55,009 nt of DNA, from the NCBI GenBank assembly GCA_023667695.1, contig JAMOZY010000017.1:1-55009 (forward strand), in the 5' to 3' direction. Under the pieces are notes generated by a model. It was not told the origin of the DNA, ran no database searches, and saw nothing but the letters and a program-made list of their open reading frames with translations. This stretch comes from Clostridium sp. GTDB lineage: Bacteria > Bacillota > Clostridia > Lachnospirales > Lachnospiraceae. The translations under genes and the position numbers were made by a program. Below, in pieces: positions 1 through 7,183 of the stretch; the first letter of the stretch is position 1, and every line of letters begins with the position of its first letter.

Positions 1-1
1 A

Positions 2-64
2 GGGCTTGACCAGGGAAGGGTTAGATGGAAGCTGTATGATGTTCTGAAGGTGCAGGGGTTTTAG
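2..64 (+). CDS. C-terminal end of an unidentified protein (partial)
   Basis: An open frame enters from the left edge and stops at TAG 62-64, giving about 20 residues that end in DVLKVQGF. It stops just before the first tRNA. The fragment is too short to name a family, and the frame choice rests only on its being open with ordinary codons. Confidence 0.4.
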   Translation, partial: GLDQGRVRWKLYDVLKVQGF

Positions 65-69
65 AATAA

Positions 70-141
70 TCCTCGATAGCTCAATGGTAGAGCACTCGGC
101 TGTTAACCGAGTTGTTGTAGGTTCGAGCCCTACTCGGGGAG
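70..141 (+). tRNA. tRNA-Asn (GTT)
   Basis: A complete cloverleaf can be drawn. The 7-bp acceptor stem TCCTCGA/TCGGGGA has one wobble, the anticodon is GTT in the loop between ACTCGGC and GAGT, and the T arm is GGTTCGAGCCC. The discriminator base is G141. The 3' CCA is not encoded and must be added after transcription. It is the first of four tRNAs in the same direction. Confidence 0.97.
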
Positions 142-152
142 TAAGTTAATAT

Positions 153-224
153 GGCCCTATGGTCAAGCGGTTAAGACATCGCCCTTTCACGGCGGTAACA
201 CGAGTTCGAATCTCGTTAGGGTCA
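153..224 (+). tRNA. tRNA-Glu (TTC)
   Basis: The acceptor stem is GGCCCTA/TAGGGTC, the anticodon TTC sits in CCCTTTCACGG, and the T loop is GTTCGAATC. The discriminator is A224 and no CCA is encoded. It lies 11 bases after tRNA-Asn, so the two are probably processed from one transcript. Confidence 0.97.
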
Positions 225-230
225 CTGAAT

Positions 231-265
231 ATTTAGTGGCGATAACATAAAAATTGCCACTAAAT
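231..265 (+). repeat. Inverted repeat between tRNA-Glu and tRNA-Cys
   Basis: ATTTAGTGGC at 231-240 is exactly complementary to 256-265, giving a 10-bp stem with a 15-base loop. No T tract follows directly, so it is probably not a terminator. It may form a processing hairpin in the tRNA precursor. Confidence 0.6.
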
Positions 266-281
266 GCATATAATATGGTAT

Positions 282-352
282 GGCGCGATGGCCAAGTGGT
301 AAGGCAAAGGTCTGCAACACCTCTATCGCCGGTTCAAATCCGGCTCGTGCCT
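282..352 (+). tRNA. tRNA-Cys (GCA)
   Basis: The acceptor stem is GGCGCGA/TCGTGCC, the anticodon GCA lies in GGTCTGCAACACC, and the discriminator is T352, which is the expected U73 identity base of tRNA-Cys. No CCA is encoded. Confidence 0.97.
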
Positions 353-390
353 CTGAAAGGCATCTGTAATAAGATGTCTTTTACCCTTAA

Positions 391-464
391 CGCGGGGTGG
401 AGCAGTCTGGAAGCTCGCCGGGCTCATAACCCGGAGGTCATAGGTTCAAATCCTGTCCCCGCTA
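391..464 (+). tRNA. Initiator tRNA-fMet (CAT)
   Basis: The anticodon is CAT. Two features mark it as the initiator: the first acceptor position is unpaired (C391 against T463), and the anticodon stem carries three consecutive G-C pairs (GGG before the loop, CCC after it). The T arm is GGTTCAAATCC and the discriminator A464. No CCA is encoded. Confidence 0.95.
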
Positions 465-467
465 CTC

Positions 468-500
468 AAGAACGGTTTTTAGAATCGTTCTTTTTCTTTT
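468..500 (+). terminator. Rho-independent terminator after the tRNA cluster
   Basis: AAGAACG at 468-474 pairs with CGTTCTT at 486-492, and the stem is followed by a T-rich stretch. It ends the tRNA transcript just after tRNA-fMet. Confidence 0.75.
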
Positions 501-572
501 TACCAACTGTTCGACAGATGAGTATTTTTATTTGTCTGTGTTGTAGTAGATTTATAAAAAAATTTTTGATAC

Positions 573-599
573 AATGTCACTATAGGTGACATTTTTTTA
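573..599 (+). terminator. Probable terminator hairpin
   Basis: AATGTCAC (573-580) pairs with GTGACATT (586-593) around a 5-base loop and runs into a T tract. It lies 66 bases before the next gene. Because it is close to a TACAAT box it could instead be an operator or attenuator of that gene. Confidence 0.6.
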
Positions 600-664
600 T
601 ATCGGAATGAACAGGAAGATTTTACGGCTATCTGCTCATTCATGGGAAGGGTAGGTGAGGCTGA

Positions 665-1429
665 ATGACAAGGAAGAAAAAAACAGTAATTATCGTGGCT
701 GCGGTAATGCTTGTAATTGCTGTATCTGCTACCGTTTTGATTACGGTAACCAGAAACAAAAAGTCCGGGGTAGAAGCGGAAAATGCGGAAACCGCAATGC
801 TTGGCAAAGAGGATTTGTCAAATTCCGCATCTGAGGAGCAGGAGGCTGATGCCAATCTGGAGGGAAACAACCAAATATCCACTGAGGAAGCAGAGAAGCC
901 AACCACGGAGTCGGGCAGTACAGCCAATGGCAACAAACCAACGGGAGGAACGAACAATACCCCGTCACAGACAACGGTACAATCCACAACACAGGCACCG
1001 AATACAACAGAACAGCCAACAGGCGGAAATCAGGGAGGCGGTACACACCAGCATACATGGCAGGCACAGTATCGGACTGTCCACCATGATGAAGAAGGTC
1101 ATTACGAAAATGTGTGTGTGAAAGAAGCATATGATGAACCGATTTATGAAGGACATTATGCTTGCGATTATTGTGGGAAGGATATTACAGCGTCAGGAGA
1201 AGGACCAGACCATTGCATAGGTTGTGGTCCACCAATGCCAGAAGATGACCCGTTTTATATGCCCGGAGTAATTACAACATTAGGTTCCGGTTATGGAACA
1301 ATACGCGTCCAAGTCGAAACCATCCACCATGAAGCAGTCTACGAGAAAAAATGGATTGTAGACAAGAAAGCATATGACGAGCAGGTATTGGACGGATATA
1401 AGTGTACGACCTGTGGAGCAATCAAGTAA
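665..1429 (+). CDS. Membrane-anchored surface protein with Cys-rich repeats
   Basis: The function is not known. The 254-residue product starts with a basic stretch (MTRKKK) and one hydrophobic segment at about residues 7-27, which fits a signal anchor. A Glu-, Thr-, Asn- and Gln-rich low-complexity linker follows to about residue 125. The C-terminal half has two related units, each with a histidine pair (TVHHDEEGHY, TIHHEAVYEK), an acidic-aromatic segment and a CxxC pair (CDYCGKD, CTTCGAIK). A further CIGCG lies between them. The CxxC pairs suggest zinc binding outside the membrane. Proteins of this style are common in gut Clostridia surface proteomes. The start follows a GGTGAGG sequence at 651-658. 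Confidence 0.7.
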   Translation: MTRKKKTVIIVAAVMLVIAVSATVLITVTRNKKSGVEAENAETAMLGKEDLSNSASEEQEADANLEGNNQISTEEAEKPTTESGSTANGNKPTGGTNNTPSQTTVQSTTQAPNTTEQPTGGNQGGGTHQHTWQAQYRTVHHDEEGHYENVCVKEAYDEPIYEGHYACDYCGKDITASGEGPDHCIGCGPPMPEDDPFYMPGVITTLGSGYGTIRVQVETIHHEAVYEKKWIVDKKAYDEQVLDGYKCTTCGAIK

Positions 1430-1526
1430 AATAATAAAATCAGTAACAAAACAGTAGAGTATTTGCCCAATAGAAAATAGTTACAACAATGATAATTTAG
1501 AAGAAAAGAAAGCGGAGCGAAACGAT

Positions 1527-1727
1527 ATGGGAACAAGTTATGAATTAGGTGACATAATCAAATTAAAAAAGGCACATCCTTGTGGGACAAATGCATGGGA
1601 AATCCTTCGTATCGGAATGGATTTCCGCCTGAAATGTACTGGTTGTGGACATATGATTATGATTTCCAGAAAGGATGTAGAAAAGAATTTTCGGGGTTTT
1701 ATAGCTCCCCAAAAGGAAATAAAATAA
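1527..1727 (+). CDS. DUF951 family small protein
   Basis: This 66-residue protein matches the DUF951 pattern: YELGDIIKLKKAHPCGTNAWE, then RIGMDFRLKCTGCGH and a basic C-terminal part. The CxxC of CTGCGH and the conserved HPCG cysteine suggest metal or redox chemistry, but no activity is established. In many Firmicutes DUF951 genes lie next to rpsF, and here rpsF follows about 1.4 kb downstream, which supports the call. The start is the ATG after the AAAGCGGAGCG sequence. The gene ends about 90 bases before the flavodoxin gene. Confidence 0.85.
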   Translation: MGTSYELGDIIKLKKAHPCGTNAWEILRIGMDFRLKCTGCGHMIMISRKDVEKNFRGFIAPQKEIK

Positions 1728-1819
1728 GATACACAGACAGGATAATACAGAAGAGGATTGTCAAGTGTGAAAAAACACCTTATAATTAATGGAAAATCAA
1801 GTATACGGAGGTATAAGAC

Positions 1820-2284
1820 ATGGAAGGAACAAAAACATTAGTTGCATATTTTTCTTATTCAGGAACTGCAAAGCGGGTGGCGGAGCAGGTTGCAAAAGCA
1901 GCGTCAGCAGATTTGTTTGAAATTATTACAAAAAAAACATATTCCAGTGATTATATGGCTGTAGTAGAAGAAGCAAAGGAAGAACTGAAGCAGGGAGCCA
2001 GACCGGAATTAGAAACACAGGTTGAGAACATCAGCCAATATGATAAGATTATTCTCGGTTTCCCGAATTGGTGCAGTACTTGCCCGATGCCGGTTTTGAC
2101 CTTCCTGGAAAGCTATGATTTGACAGGGAAAACCATTTATTCCTTTGTTACCAATGGCGGAGGCGGCTGTGGCAGAAGCACGGAAGATATTAAGAAAAGC
2201 AGCCAGGGAGCTGTGGTGACAGACAGTATCGATGGAAATAATCTGACAGATGAACAGGTGAAAGAGTGGTTGGAGATAAAGTGA
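1820..2284 (+). CDS. Flavodoxin
   Basis: A 154-residue FMN-binding flavodoxin-like protein. The N-terminal strand and phosphate loop are visible as TLVAYFSYSGTAKRVAEQVA at residues 6-25, the position of the FMN phosphate-binding T/S-rich loop. GFPNWCSTCPMP at about residue 80 and TNGGGGCGRS at about residue 113 fit the loops that flank the isoalloxazine ring. It is most like the short NAD(P)H-oxidoreductase-type flavodoxins of Clostridia, which carry electrons at low potential. It has a strong ribosome site (GGAGG at 1807-1811) and no obvious redox partner nearby. Confidence 0.85.
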   Translation: MEGTKTLVAYFSYSGTAKRVAEQVAKAASADLFEIITKKTYSSDYMAVVEEAKEELKQGARPELETQVENISQYDKIILGFPNWCSTCPMPVLTFLESYDLTGKTIYSFVTNGGGGCGRSTEDIKKSSQGAVVTDSIDGNNLTDEQVKEWLEIK

Positions 2285-2376
2285 TATTGTCCCTTTTCGG
2301 AATTGTGTACCTATTAAAGCGAGTTACAGTTGCATTTACAAGTCGGGATTTTGCGGTTCGCGAGGAGTGAGAGAAT

Positions 2377-2775
2377 ATGAACGGAGAATTATTAGTTGAA
2401 AATATTGATGAAAATGTTATTCTTTTTAGGATTACCCAATATCAACATGGAATGTCTGCAACAGAGATTTATGACCTTACCAGAAGGTGCTGGAAAGTAA
2501 ATGTGGAAAAAGCGAGAGAGGCAGATTTGGCATTTTCTGTCTATAAAGGAATTGTACTTGAAGTTTATAGGATTGTTGAGTGGTTTCCAGGGCACTCTAC
2601 CTATAACAGCATTCCTGTGTCTGACGAAATAAAAAGGCGGGATAAGCAGGAAGGAAGATGGGAATTTGTAGGACGCGTAGACGAGGAACTACGAGAGAAA
2701 TATGTCGGAAAAAACGTAAGTGCTTTTTTCAAAAAAGGCAATCAACATCCGTTCAAATATATTTATAAGAAATGA
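2377..2775 (+). CDS. Hypothetical protein
   Basis: This 132-residue soluble protein is not confidently recognised. It has no signal or membrane segment. The N-terminal half is mixed alpha/beta and contains TEIYDLTRRCWKV, which resembles a helix found in small nuclease-associated or PUA-like proteins. The C-terminal half holds VYRIVEWFPG, RWEFVGRVDEELREKYVG and a final GNQHPFKYIYKK. That last pattern is familiar from uncharacterised bacterial proteins near restriction or HNH genes, but no such gene is present here. A good ribosome site (GAGGAG) precedes the ATG. It is probably co-transcribed with the flavodoxin gene, 92 bases upstream. Confidence 0.6.
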   Translation: MNGELLVENIDENVILFRITQYQHGMSATEIYDLTRRCWKVNVEKAREADLAFSVYKGIVLEVYRIVEWFPGHSTYNSIPVSDEIKRRDKQEGRWEFVGRVDEELREKYVGKNVSAFFKKGNQHPFKYIYKK

Positions 2776-2801
2776 GGCATTGTTCCTTTATGGTATGCAA
2801 A

Positions 2802-2968
2802 CTGGCTTGTGACTTATTTCATGCCGGGCATTCGCCCTATAGAATTGCCAATACAACGGGTTCTTTGTGAGCAAGCTCCCACGAACCCGTTGTACTGGCA
2901 ATTCTGCATGGTAGCGGTGATATAAAATCTTCGTAACCGTTTATCCATGCCCACTCATAAGTCACCAG
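2802..2968. repeat. Large inverted-repeat element (element A)
   Basis: This fills most of the 327-bp space between the hypothetical gene and rpsF. The core arms, 2841-2863 and 2883-2905, are 23 bases each and match with one G-T type exception around a 19-base loop. A second, outer pair GTGACTTAT (2809-2817) / ATAAGTCAC (2957-2965) suggests a nested palindrome of about 165 bp, and CTGG/CCAG lie just outside. Between the arms, CGCCCTATAG at 2833-2842 is the reverse complement of the CTATAGGGCG that follows the long hairpin at 50186-50249. It may be a small non-autonomous element; no transposase is present. Confidence 0.7.
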
Positions 2969-2994
2969 AATATAAAAAAATAGCAAGAAATCCC

Positions 2995-3023
2995 TTGCAT
3001 TTCTCTTGGGATTATGATAAATT
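2995..3023 (+). promoter_or_regulatory. Probable sigma-A promoter of rpsF-ssb-rpsR
   Basis: TTGCAT at 2995-3000 and TAAATT at 3018-3023 are separated by 17 bases, and the TGA before the -10 box gives an extended -10. The first start codon of the operon is 80 bases downstream. A weak hairpin, CTTTTAT/ATAAAAG, lies in the leader. Confidence 0.55.
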
Positions 3024-3102
3024 AGATTCTTGTGAGACATTACACAATTTCCTTGCTCTTTTATAGATAAAAGGGCCAGAGACCATAAGGAGGTGCAAAG
3101 AC

Positions 3103-3390
3103 ATGAACAAATATGAATTAGCGTTGGTTGTTAGTGCAAAGCTTGACGATGAGGCTCGTGCAGCAGCAGTAGATAAGGCAAAAGCTTATATCGAAAGATT
3201 TGGCGGAACAATCACAGATGTCAAAGAAGAAGGTAAGAAGAAGTTAGCTTACGAAATCCAGAAGATGAGTGAAGCTTATTATTACTTTGTTTTGTTCGAC
3301 GCAGAAGCTGATGTTCCGGCTCAGGTTGAAGCTAGAGTTCGTATTATGGAGCCAATTATTCGTTATTTGTGCGTACGCCAGGACGCGTAA
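3103..3390 (+). CDS. rpsF: 30S ribosomal protein S6
   Basis: A 95-residue protein of normal S6 length. It begins MNKYELALVV, has the GGTITDVKEEGKKKLAYEI segment of the S6 sheet, and ends in a strand (RVRIMEPIIRYLCVR). S6 binds S18 and 16S rRNA in the platform of the small subunit. A near-perfect ribosome site (AAGGAGGTG) precedes the ATG. It is followed at 20 bases by ssb and then rpsR, the conserved bacterial order. Confidence 0.98.
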   Translation: MNKYELALVVSAKLDDEARAAAVDKAKAYIERFGGTITDVKEEGKKKLAYEIQKMSEAYYYFVLFDAEADVPAQVEARVRIMEPIIRYLCVRQDA

Positions 3391-3410
3391 ATTGAAAGGG
3401 GTTATCCAGT

Positions 3411-3857
3411 ATGAATAAAGTTATTATGATGGGTCGTTTAACGAGGGACCCGGAAGTTCGTTACTCTCAGGGGGCAAGTCAGACTGCGATTGCAAGATTT
3501 TCTCTTGCTGTAGATCGGAGATGGAAGCGTGAAGGGGAACCGGATGCAGATTTCTTCAATTGTACTGTATTTGGCAGACAGGCTGATTTTGTTGAGAAGT
3601 ATCTAAGACAGGGAACAAAGGTAGTTATTACAGGTCGTATACAGAATGATAATTATACAAATAAAGAAGGCCAGAAGGTCTATTCTGTACAGATTATTGT
3701 AGATGAGATTGAATTTGCCGAAAGTAAGAATGCAGCGGCATCCAGTGCAGGCGCACCGGCTTATCAGGCAGATTCCAGACCGTCTCCGAGTCAGGCTGCC
3801 GGTGATGGCTTTATGAGCATTCCGGATGGGGCTGAAGAGGAGCTGCCATTTAATTAA
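3411..3857 (+). CDS. ssb: Single-stranded DNA-binding protein
   Basis: A 148-residue SSB with an OB fold in residues 1-108: [19 protein letters not shown], the [19 protein letters not shown] segment and [14 protein letters not shown] Ser-, Ala- and Pro-rich linker follows. The acidic tail ends EEELPFN, the conserved tip that docks partner proteins such as RecO, PriA and exonucleases. It coats single-stranded DNA in replication and repair. Its place between rpsF and rpsR is the standard arrangement. Confidence 0.97.
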   Translation: MNKVIMMGRLTRDPEVRYSQGASQTAIARFSLAVDRRWKREGEPDADFFNCTVFGRQADFVEKYLRQGTKVVITGRIQNDNYTNKEGQKVYSVQIIVDEIEFAESKNAAASSAGAPAYQADSRPSPSQAAGDGFMSIPDGAEEELPFN

Positions 3858-3873
3858 ATTGGAGGTAAAAGCA

Positions 3874-4146
3874 ATGCCAGTAAATAAGAGCGAGAAAAGT
3901 GAGCGTTCTGAGGCTCCTATGAGAAGAAGAACGGTTCGCAGAAGAAAAAAAGTATGTGTATTTTGTGCAGATAAGAATGCCGTTATTGATTATAAAGATG
4001 TAAATCGCTTAAAGAAGTTTGTATCAGAGCGGGGTAAGATTCTGCCTAGAAGAATCACAGGTACCTGTGCCAAGCATCAGAGAGCTTTAACGGTTGCAAT
4101 TAAGCGGGCGCGCCACGTAGCATTAATGCCATACGTACAGGATTAA
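3874..4146 (+). CDS. rpsR: 30S ribosomal protein S18
   Basis: This 90-residue protein carries the S18 core: [21 protein letters not shown], then [18 protein letters not shown] and the basic C-terminal helix [11 protein letters not shown]. The cysteines CVFC and the later C and H suggest that this copy is the zinc-binding type. The ATG at 3874 is chosen because GGAGG at 3861-3865 precedes it; an upstream in-frame start at 3826 would overlap ssb and add unrelated residues. It is the last gene of the rpsF operon. Confidence 0.97.
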   Translation: MPVNKSEKSERSEAPMRRRTVRRRKKVCVFCADKNAVIDYKDVNRLKKFVSERGKILPRRITGTCAKHQRALTVAIKRARHVALMPYVQD

Positions 4147-4264
4147 TTCCTGGGGCGGAAGCCGGATGTATTTTCATGTATATCTGGTGGAGGCCGGAGT
4201 GGTCAGATAACCCGTATCTCTGTTACGCAACAAGCCTGTGACAGGGGTATTTGACTTCGATTTT
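4147..4264 (+). promoter_or_regulatory. Structured spacer before glnA, possible leader RNA
   Basis: The 217 bases between rpsR and glnA are rich in pairing. GTATCTCTGT (4214-4223) can pair with ACAGGGGTAT (4241-4250) with three wobbles. TATCTGG (4181-4187) pairs with TCAGATA (4203-4209). A small GGC-GGAA-GCC hairpin lies at 4154-4163. A terminator follows, 67 bases before glnA. This arrangement fits an attenuated leader, possibly the target of the ANTAR protein encoded just after glnA. The twin six-base loops expected for an ANTAR target were not clearly found. Confidence 0.35.
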
Positions 4265-4297
4265 AAAGGACAAGTTATTTATGGCTTGTCCTTTTTT
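4265..4297 (+). terminator. Rho-independent terminator or attenuator
   Basis: AAAGGACAAG (4265-4274) pairs exactly with CTTGTCCTTT (4285-4294) and continues into a T run. It either ends the rpsF operon or serves as the conditional terminator of a glnA leader. Confidence 0.85.
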
Positions 4298-4363
4298 CAG
4301 TTTGATAGTATATTTAGAATGTATCTATTTAGGTATATATGTTTACAAAAAAGGAGAATAACT

Positions 4364-5695
4364 ATGAGTCGCTACACAAAACAAGATATCATGCGGAGAA
4401 TTGAAGAGGAAGATATTGAATTTATCCGTTTACAGTTTACGGATATGTTCGGTTCTCTCAAAAATGTTGCAATCACTTCCAGTCAATTAGAGAAGGCTTT
4501 AGATAATAAATGTATGTTTGATGGCTCTTCGATTGAAGGCTTTGTTCGAATCGAAGAATCCGATATGTATTTATACCCGGATTTAGATACCTTTGAAACC
4601 TTTCCGTGGAGACCCCAGCAGGGAAAGGTGGCACGGCTGATTTGCGATGTATACAAAGCAGATGGCACGCCCTTTGAAGGCGACCCAAGATATGTATTAA
4701 GAAGGGTTCTGCAGGAAGCGGCAGATATGGGCTATACCTTTGATGTAGGCCCGGAATGTGAGTTCTTTTTATTCCATACGGATGATAATGGCATGCCGAC
4801 TACAATTTCTCATGAAAAGGCAAGTTACTTTGACATCAGTCCCTTAGATTTGGGAGAAAATGCAAGAAGAGATATGGTTCTTAGCCTGGAGGATATGGGG
4901 TTTGAAATTGAAGCCTCTCATCATGAGGTGGCGCCGGCACAGCATGAGATTGATTTTAAGTATGGTCCGGCTCTGGCAACAGCCGATAATATCATGACCT
5001 TTAAGCTGGTAGTAAAAACTATGGCAAAGAAGCATGGGCTGTTTGCAAGCTTTATGCCGAAACCACTGTATGGTGTGAATGGTTCCGGTATGCATACGAA
5101 TATGTCATTAACCAAGAACGGGAAGAATATATTTGCCGACCCGAAAGGAAAGAATGGATTAAGTAAGGAAGCATATTATTTTATTGCGGGGATTATGAAG
5201 CATATCAAGGGAATGACAGCGATTGCCAATCCCCTTGTAAACTCCTATAAGCGGCTGGTGCCGGGACATGAAGCGCCGGTTTATATTGCATGGTCTGCAA
5301 CAAACCGCAGTCCGTTAATCCGGATTCCGGCGTCTCGTGGAGCCGGTACAAGAATCGAACTTCGAAGTCCGGACCCGGCAGCAAATCCGTATTTACTGCT
5401 TGCTCTGTGTCTGGCTGCCGGCTTAGATGGAATTAAGCATAAGATGGAACCGCCAAAGCCGGTAAACGGCAATATTTTTGAATTAACCGAAGAGGAAATG
5501 AGCGCACAGAACATTGAAATCATTCCATTTAATCTCTGTCGAGCAGTGGAAGCAATGGAAGCCGACCCGTTTATTAAGGAAGTATTGGGAAATCATGTAT
5601 TTTCGAAATATGTGGAGGCAAAAAAGGCAGAGTGGGATCAATACCGGAAACAGGTAACCCAATGGGAAATCGATGAATATTTATATAAGATTTAA
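4364..5695 (+). CDS. glnA: Glutamine synthetase type I
   Basis: This enzyme makes glutamine from glutamate, ammonia and ATP. The 443-residue length fits the shorter I-alpha form of Firmicutes. Visible signatures include [10 protein letters not shown] near residue 50, the metal-site [10 protein letters not shown] and [11 protein letters not shown] segments, [10 protein letters not shown], and the ATP and glutamate site [12 protein letters not shown] with [15 protein letters not shown]. The ATG at 4364 follows AAGGAG at 4351-4356; a longer in-frame start at 4238 would run through the terminator and is rejected. An ANTAR regulator follows at 33 bases, as in Clostridium glnA loci. Confidence 0.97.
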   Translation: MSRYTKQDIMRRIEEEDIEFIRLQFTDMFGSLKNVAITSSQLEKALDNKCMFDGSSIEGFVRIEESDMYLYPDLDTFETFPWRPQQGKVARLICDVYKADGTPFEGDPRYVLRRVLQEAADMGYTFDVGPECEFFLFHTDDNGMPTTISHEKASYFDISPLDLGENARRDMVLSLEDMGFEIEASHHEVAPAQHEIDFKYGPALATADNIMTFKLVVKTMAKKHGLFASFMPKPLYGVNGSGMHTNMSLTKNGKNIFADPKGKNGLSKEAYYFIAGIMKHIKGMTAIANPLVNSYKRLVPGHEAPVYIAWSATNRSPLIRIPASRGAGTRIELRSPDPAANPYLLLALCLAAGLDGIKHKMEPPKPVNGNIFELTEEEMSAQNIEIIPFNLCRAVEAMEADPFIKEVLGNHVFSKYVEAKKAEWDQYRKQVTQWEIDEYLYKI

Positions 5696-5728
5696 TCCTG
5701 CTCAGGATGTCTTGAGGAGGAGGATTCG

Positions 5729-6271
5729 ATGATAAGCGTTATCGTTGTATTTTCGAAAATGGAAGAAGCAAAAGGCATTCGCAGTCTGCTGGCACGAAAT
5801 GGAATTCATGTAATAGCAGCCTGTACCTCCGGAACCCAGGCGATTACTTTTTTTGAAGATTTAGACGAAGCATTGATTATCTGTGGTTATAAGTTTACCG
5901 ATATGATGTATACGGATTTGCTGGAGTATCTTCCGGATACCTATGAAATGCTGGTCGTGGCATCGGGAAGATACTATGCAGAGTGTGACCGCAGCCGGGT
6001 GGTGTGTCTGGGAATGCCGATAAAGGCTCATGATTTGGTAGAAACTGCGAATGTTTTGATTCAGGGCTTATATGAAAAGCAGCGGAAAAGAAAAGCACAG
6101 CCCAGACGGTTAACGGAAGAAGAGCGCGCAGTGATTGAAAGTGCAAAGCTGCGTTTGGCGGAGCAGAAGAAAATGTCGGAGGAGGATGCACACAGATATC
6201 TGCAGAAACGAAGCATGGATACCGGTGTGAATATGGTGGAAACGGCACAGATGATATTAGAGATATTCTGA
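5729..6271 (+). CDS. ANTAR-domain response regulator, GlnR/NitR-like antiterminator
   Basis: A 180-residue protein with a receiver-like N-terminal domain (residues 1 to about 110) and a C-terminal ANTAR domain at about 120-178, recognisable from RRLTEEERAVIESAKLRLAEQKKMSEEDAHRYLQ with the typical helix run KRSMDTGVNMVETAQMILE. ANTAR domains bind paired RNA hairpins and prevent transcription termination. The receiver part is divergent: no clear phosphoacceptor Asp-rich pocket is visible, so the input may not be phosphorylation. In Clostridium an antiterminator of this kind lies directly after glnA and controls nitrogen assimilation. A strong GGAGGAGG site precedes the ATG. Confidence 0.88.
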   Translation: MISVIVVFSKMEEAKGIRSLLARNGIHVIAACTSGTQAITFFEDLDEALIICGYKFTDMMYTDLLEYLPDTYEMLVVASGRYYAECDRSRVVCLGMPIKAHDLVETANVLIQGLYEKQRKRKAQPRRLTEEERAVIESAKLRLAEQKKMSEEDAHRYLQKRSMDTGVNMVETAQMILEIF

Positions 6272-6286
6272 GCGGGAGGGATTTTC

Positions 6287-7114
6287 ATGAAGTTTACGAA
6301 GATGGAAGGTCTGGGAAACGATTATATCTATGTTAATTGTTTTCAGGAGACGGTAAATGCTCCAAAGGAACTGGCAGTACGGTATAGCGACCGGCACTTT
6401 GGAATCGGTTCGGATGGATTGATTTTAATAAAGCCTTCTGCGGTTGCGGATTTCTGCATGGATATGTATAATGCCGACGGCTCTCAGGCGGAAATGTGCG
6501 GCAATGGCATCCGTTGTGTAGGAAAATATGTGTATGACCATGGCTTAACCAGTCAGAAGCGGATTTCGGTTGAAACACTGGCAGGTATCAAATACCTTGA
6601 TTTGAATGTGGAGAATCAGAAGGTGACTTCTGTTACGGTTGACATGGGGATGCCGATTCTGCGTCCTTCTGAGATTCCGGTAGCGCTAAATCAGGAACAG
6701 GCAGTTGATGTACCGATTCTGGTAAAGAAGCAGGAATATCGTATGACCTGTGTTTCTATGGGAAATCCCCATGCAGTCATATTTGTTGACCATGTTCATG
6801 AATTTCCATTATCAACGATAGGTCCCTTGTTTGAATGTCATCCGGTCTTTCCGAACCGGATTAATGCGGAATTTGTAGAGATTATAAATGATTCGGAAGT
6901 AAATATGCGGGTGTGGGAACGGGGTTCCGGTGAGACGCTTGCCTGTGGAACCGGGGCTTGCGCCAGTGCAGTTGCCTGTATATTGAATCACAAGACAAAG
7001 GAAGAAATAACCCTGCATCTTCTGGGTGGTGATTTAATGGTCCGGTGGGATAGAACAGAAAATAAGGTATATATGACGGGACCGGCGAACACTGTTTTTG
7101 AAGGTGAAATATAA
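6287..7114 (+). CDS. dapF: Diaminopimelate epimerase
   Basis: The enzyme converts LL- to meso-diaminopimelate for lysine and peptidoglycan. The 275-residue length is normal. Both catalytic cysteines are present: Cys71 in MCGNGIRC and the second in ETLACGTGACAS near residue 220. The N-terminal MKFTKMEGLGNDYIYV is the family signature. It starts 15 bases after the ANTAR gene with a GGAGG site and is followed by dapL, so the last two steps of diaminopimelate synthesis are adjacent. Confidence 0.97.
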   Translation: MKFTKMEGLGNDYIYVNCFQETVNAPKELAVRYSDRHFGIGSDGLILIKPSAVADFCMDMYNADGSQAEMCGNGIRCVGKYVYDHGLTSQKRISVETLAGIKYLDLNVENQKVTSVTVDMGMPILRPSEIPVALNQEQAVDVPILVKKQEYRMTCVSMGNPHAVIFVDHVHEFPLSTIGPLFECHPVFPNRINAEFVEIINDSEVNMRVWERGSGETLACGTGACASAVACILNHKTKEEITLHLLGGDLMVRWDRTENKVYMTGPANTVFEGEI

Positions 7115-7183
7115 GGAATCAAAGCACATTGGAACGGACGGATTGATGCGGATGGAACAATCGAAAATCAGGAGGGATACAAG

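Noticed and set aside
640-1130. Long minus-strand frames opposite the Cys-rich protein
   Set aside because: They are shadows of the plus-strand gene with unlikely Cys- and Phe-rich composition.
2837-3040. Minus-strand frame of 67 codons
   Set aside because: It lies over the inverted-repeat element and the rpsF promoter and has no ribosome site or recognisable product.
3040-3102. S6:S18 regulatory motif in the rpsF leader
   Set aside because: A small hairpin is present but the conserved CCG bulge was not found.
4147-4300. Clear ANTAR target (two hairpins with six-base loops)
   Set aside because: Several hairpins can be drawn but none pair has the expected A-x-x-G loops, so only a general leader is claimed.
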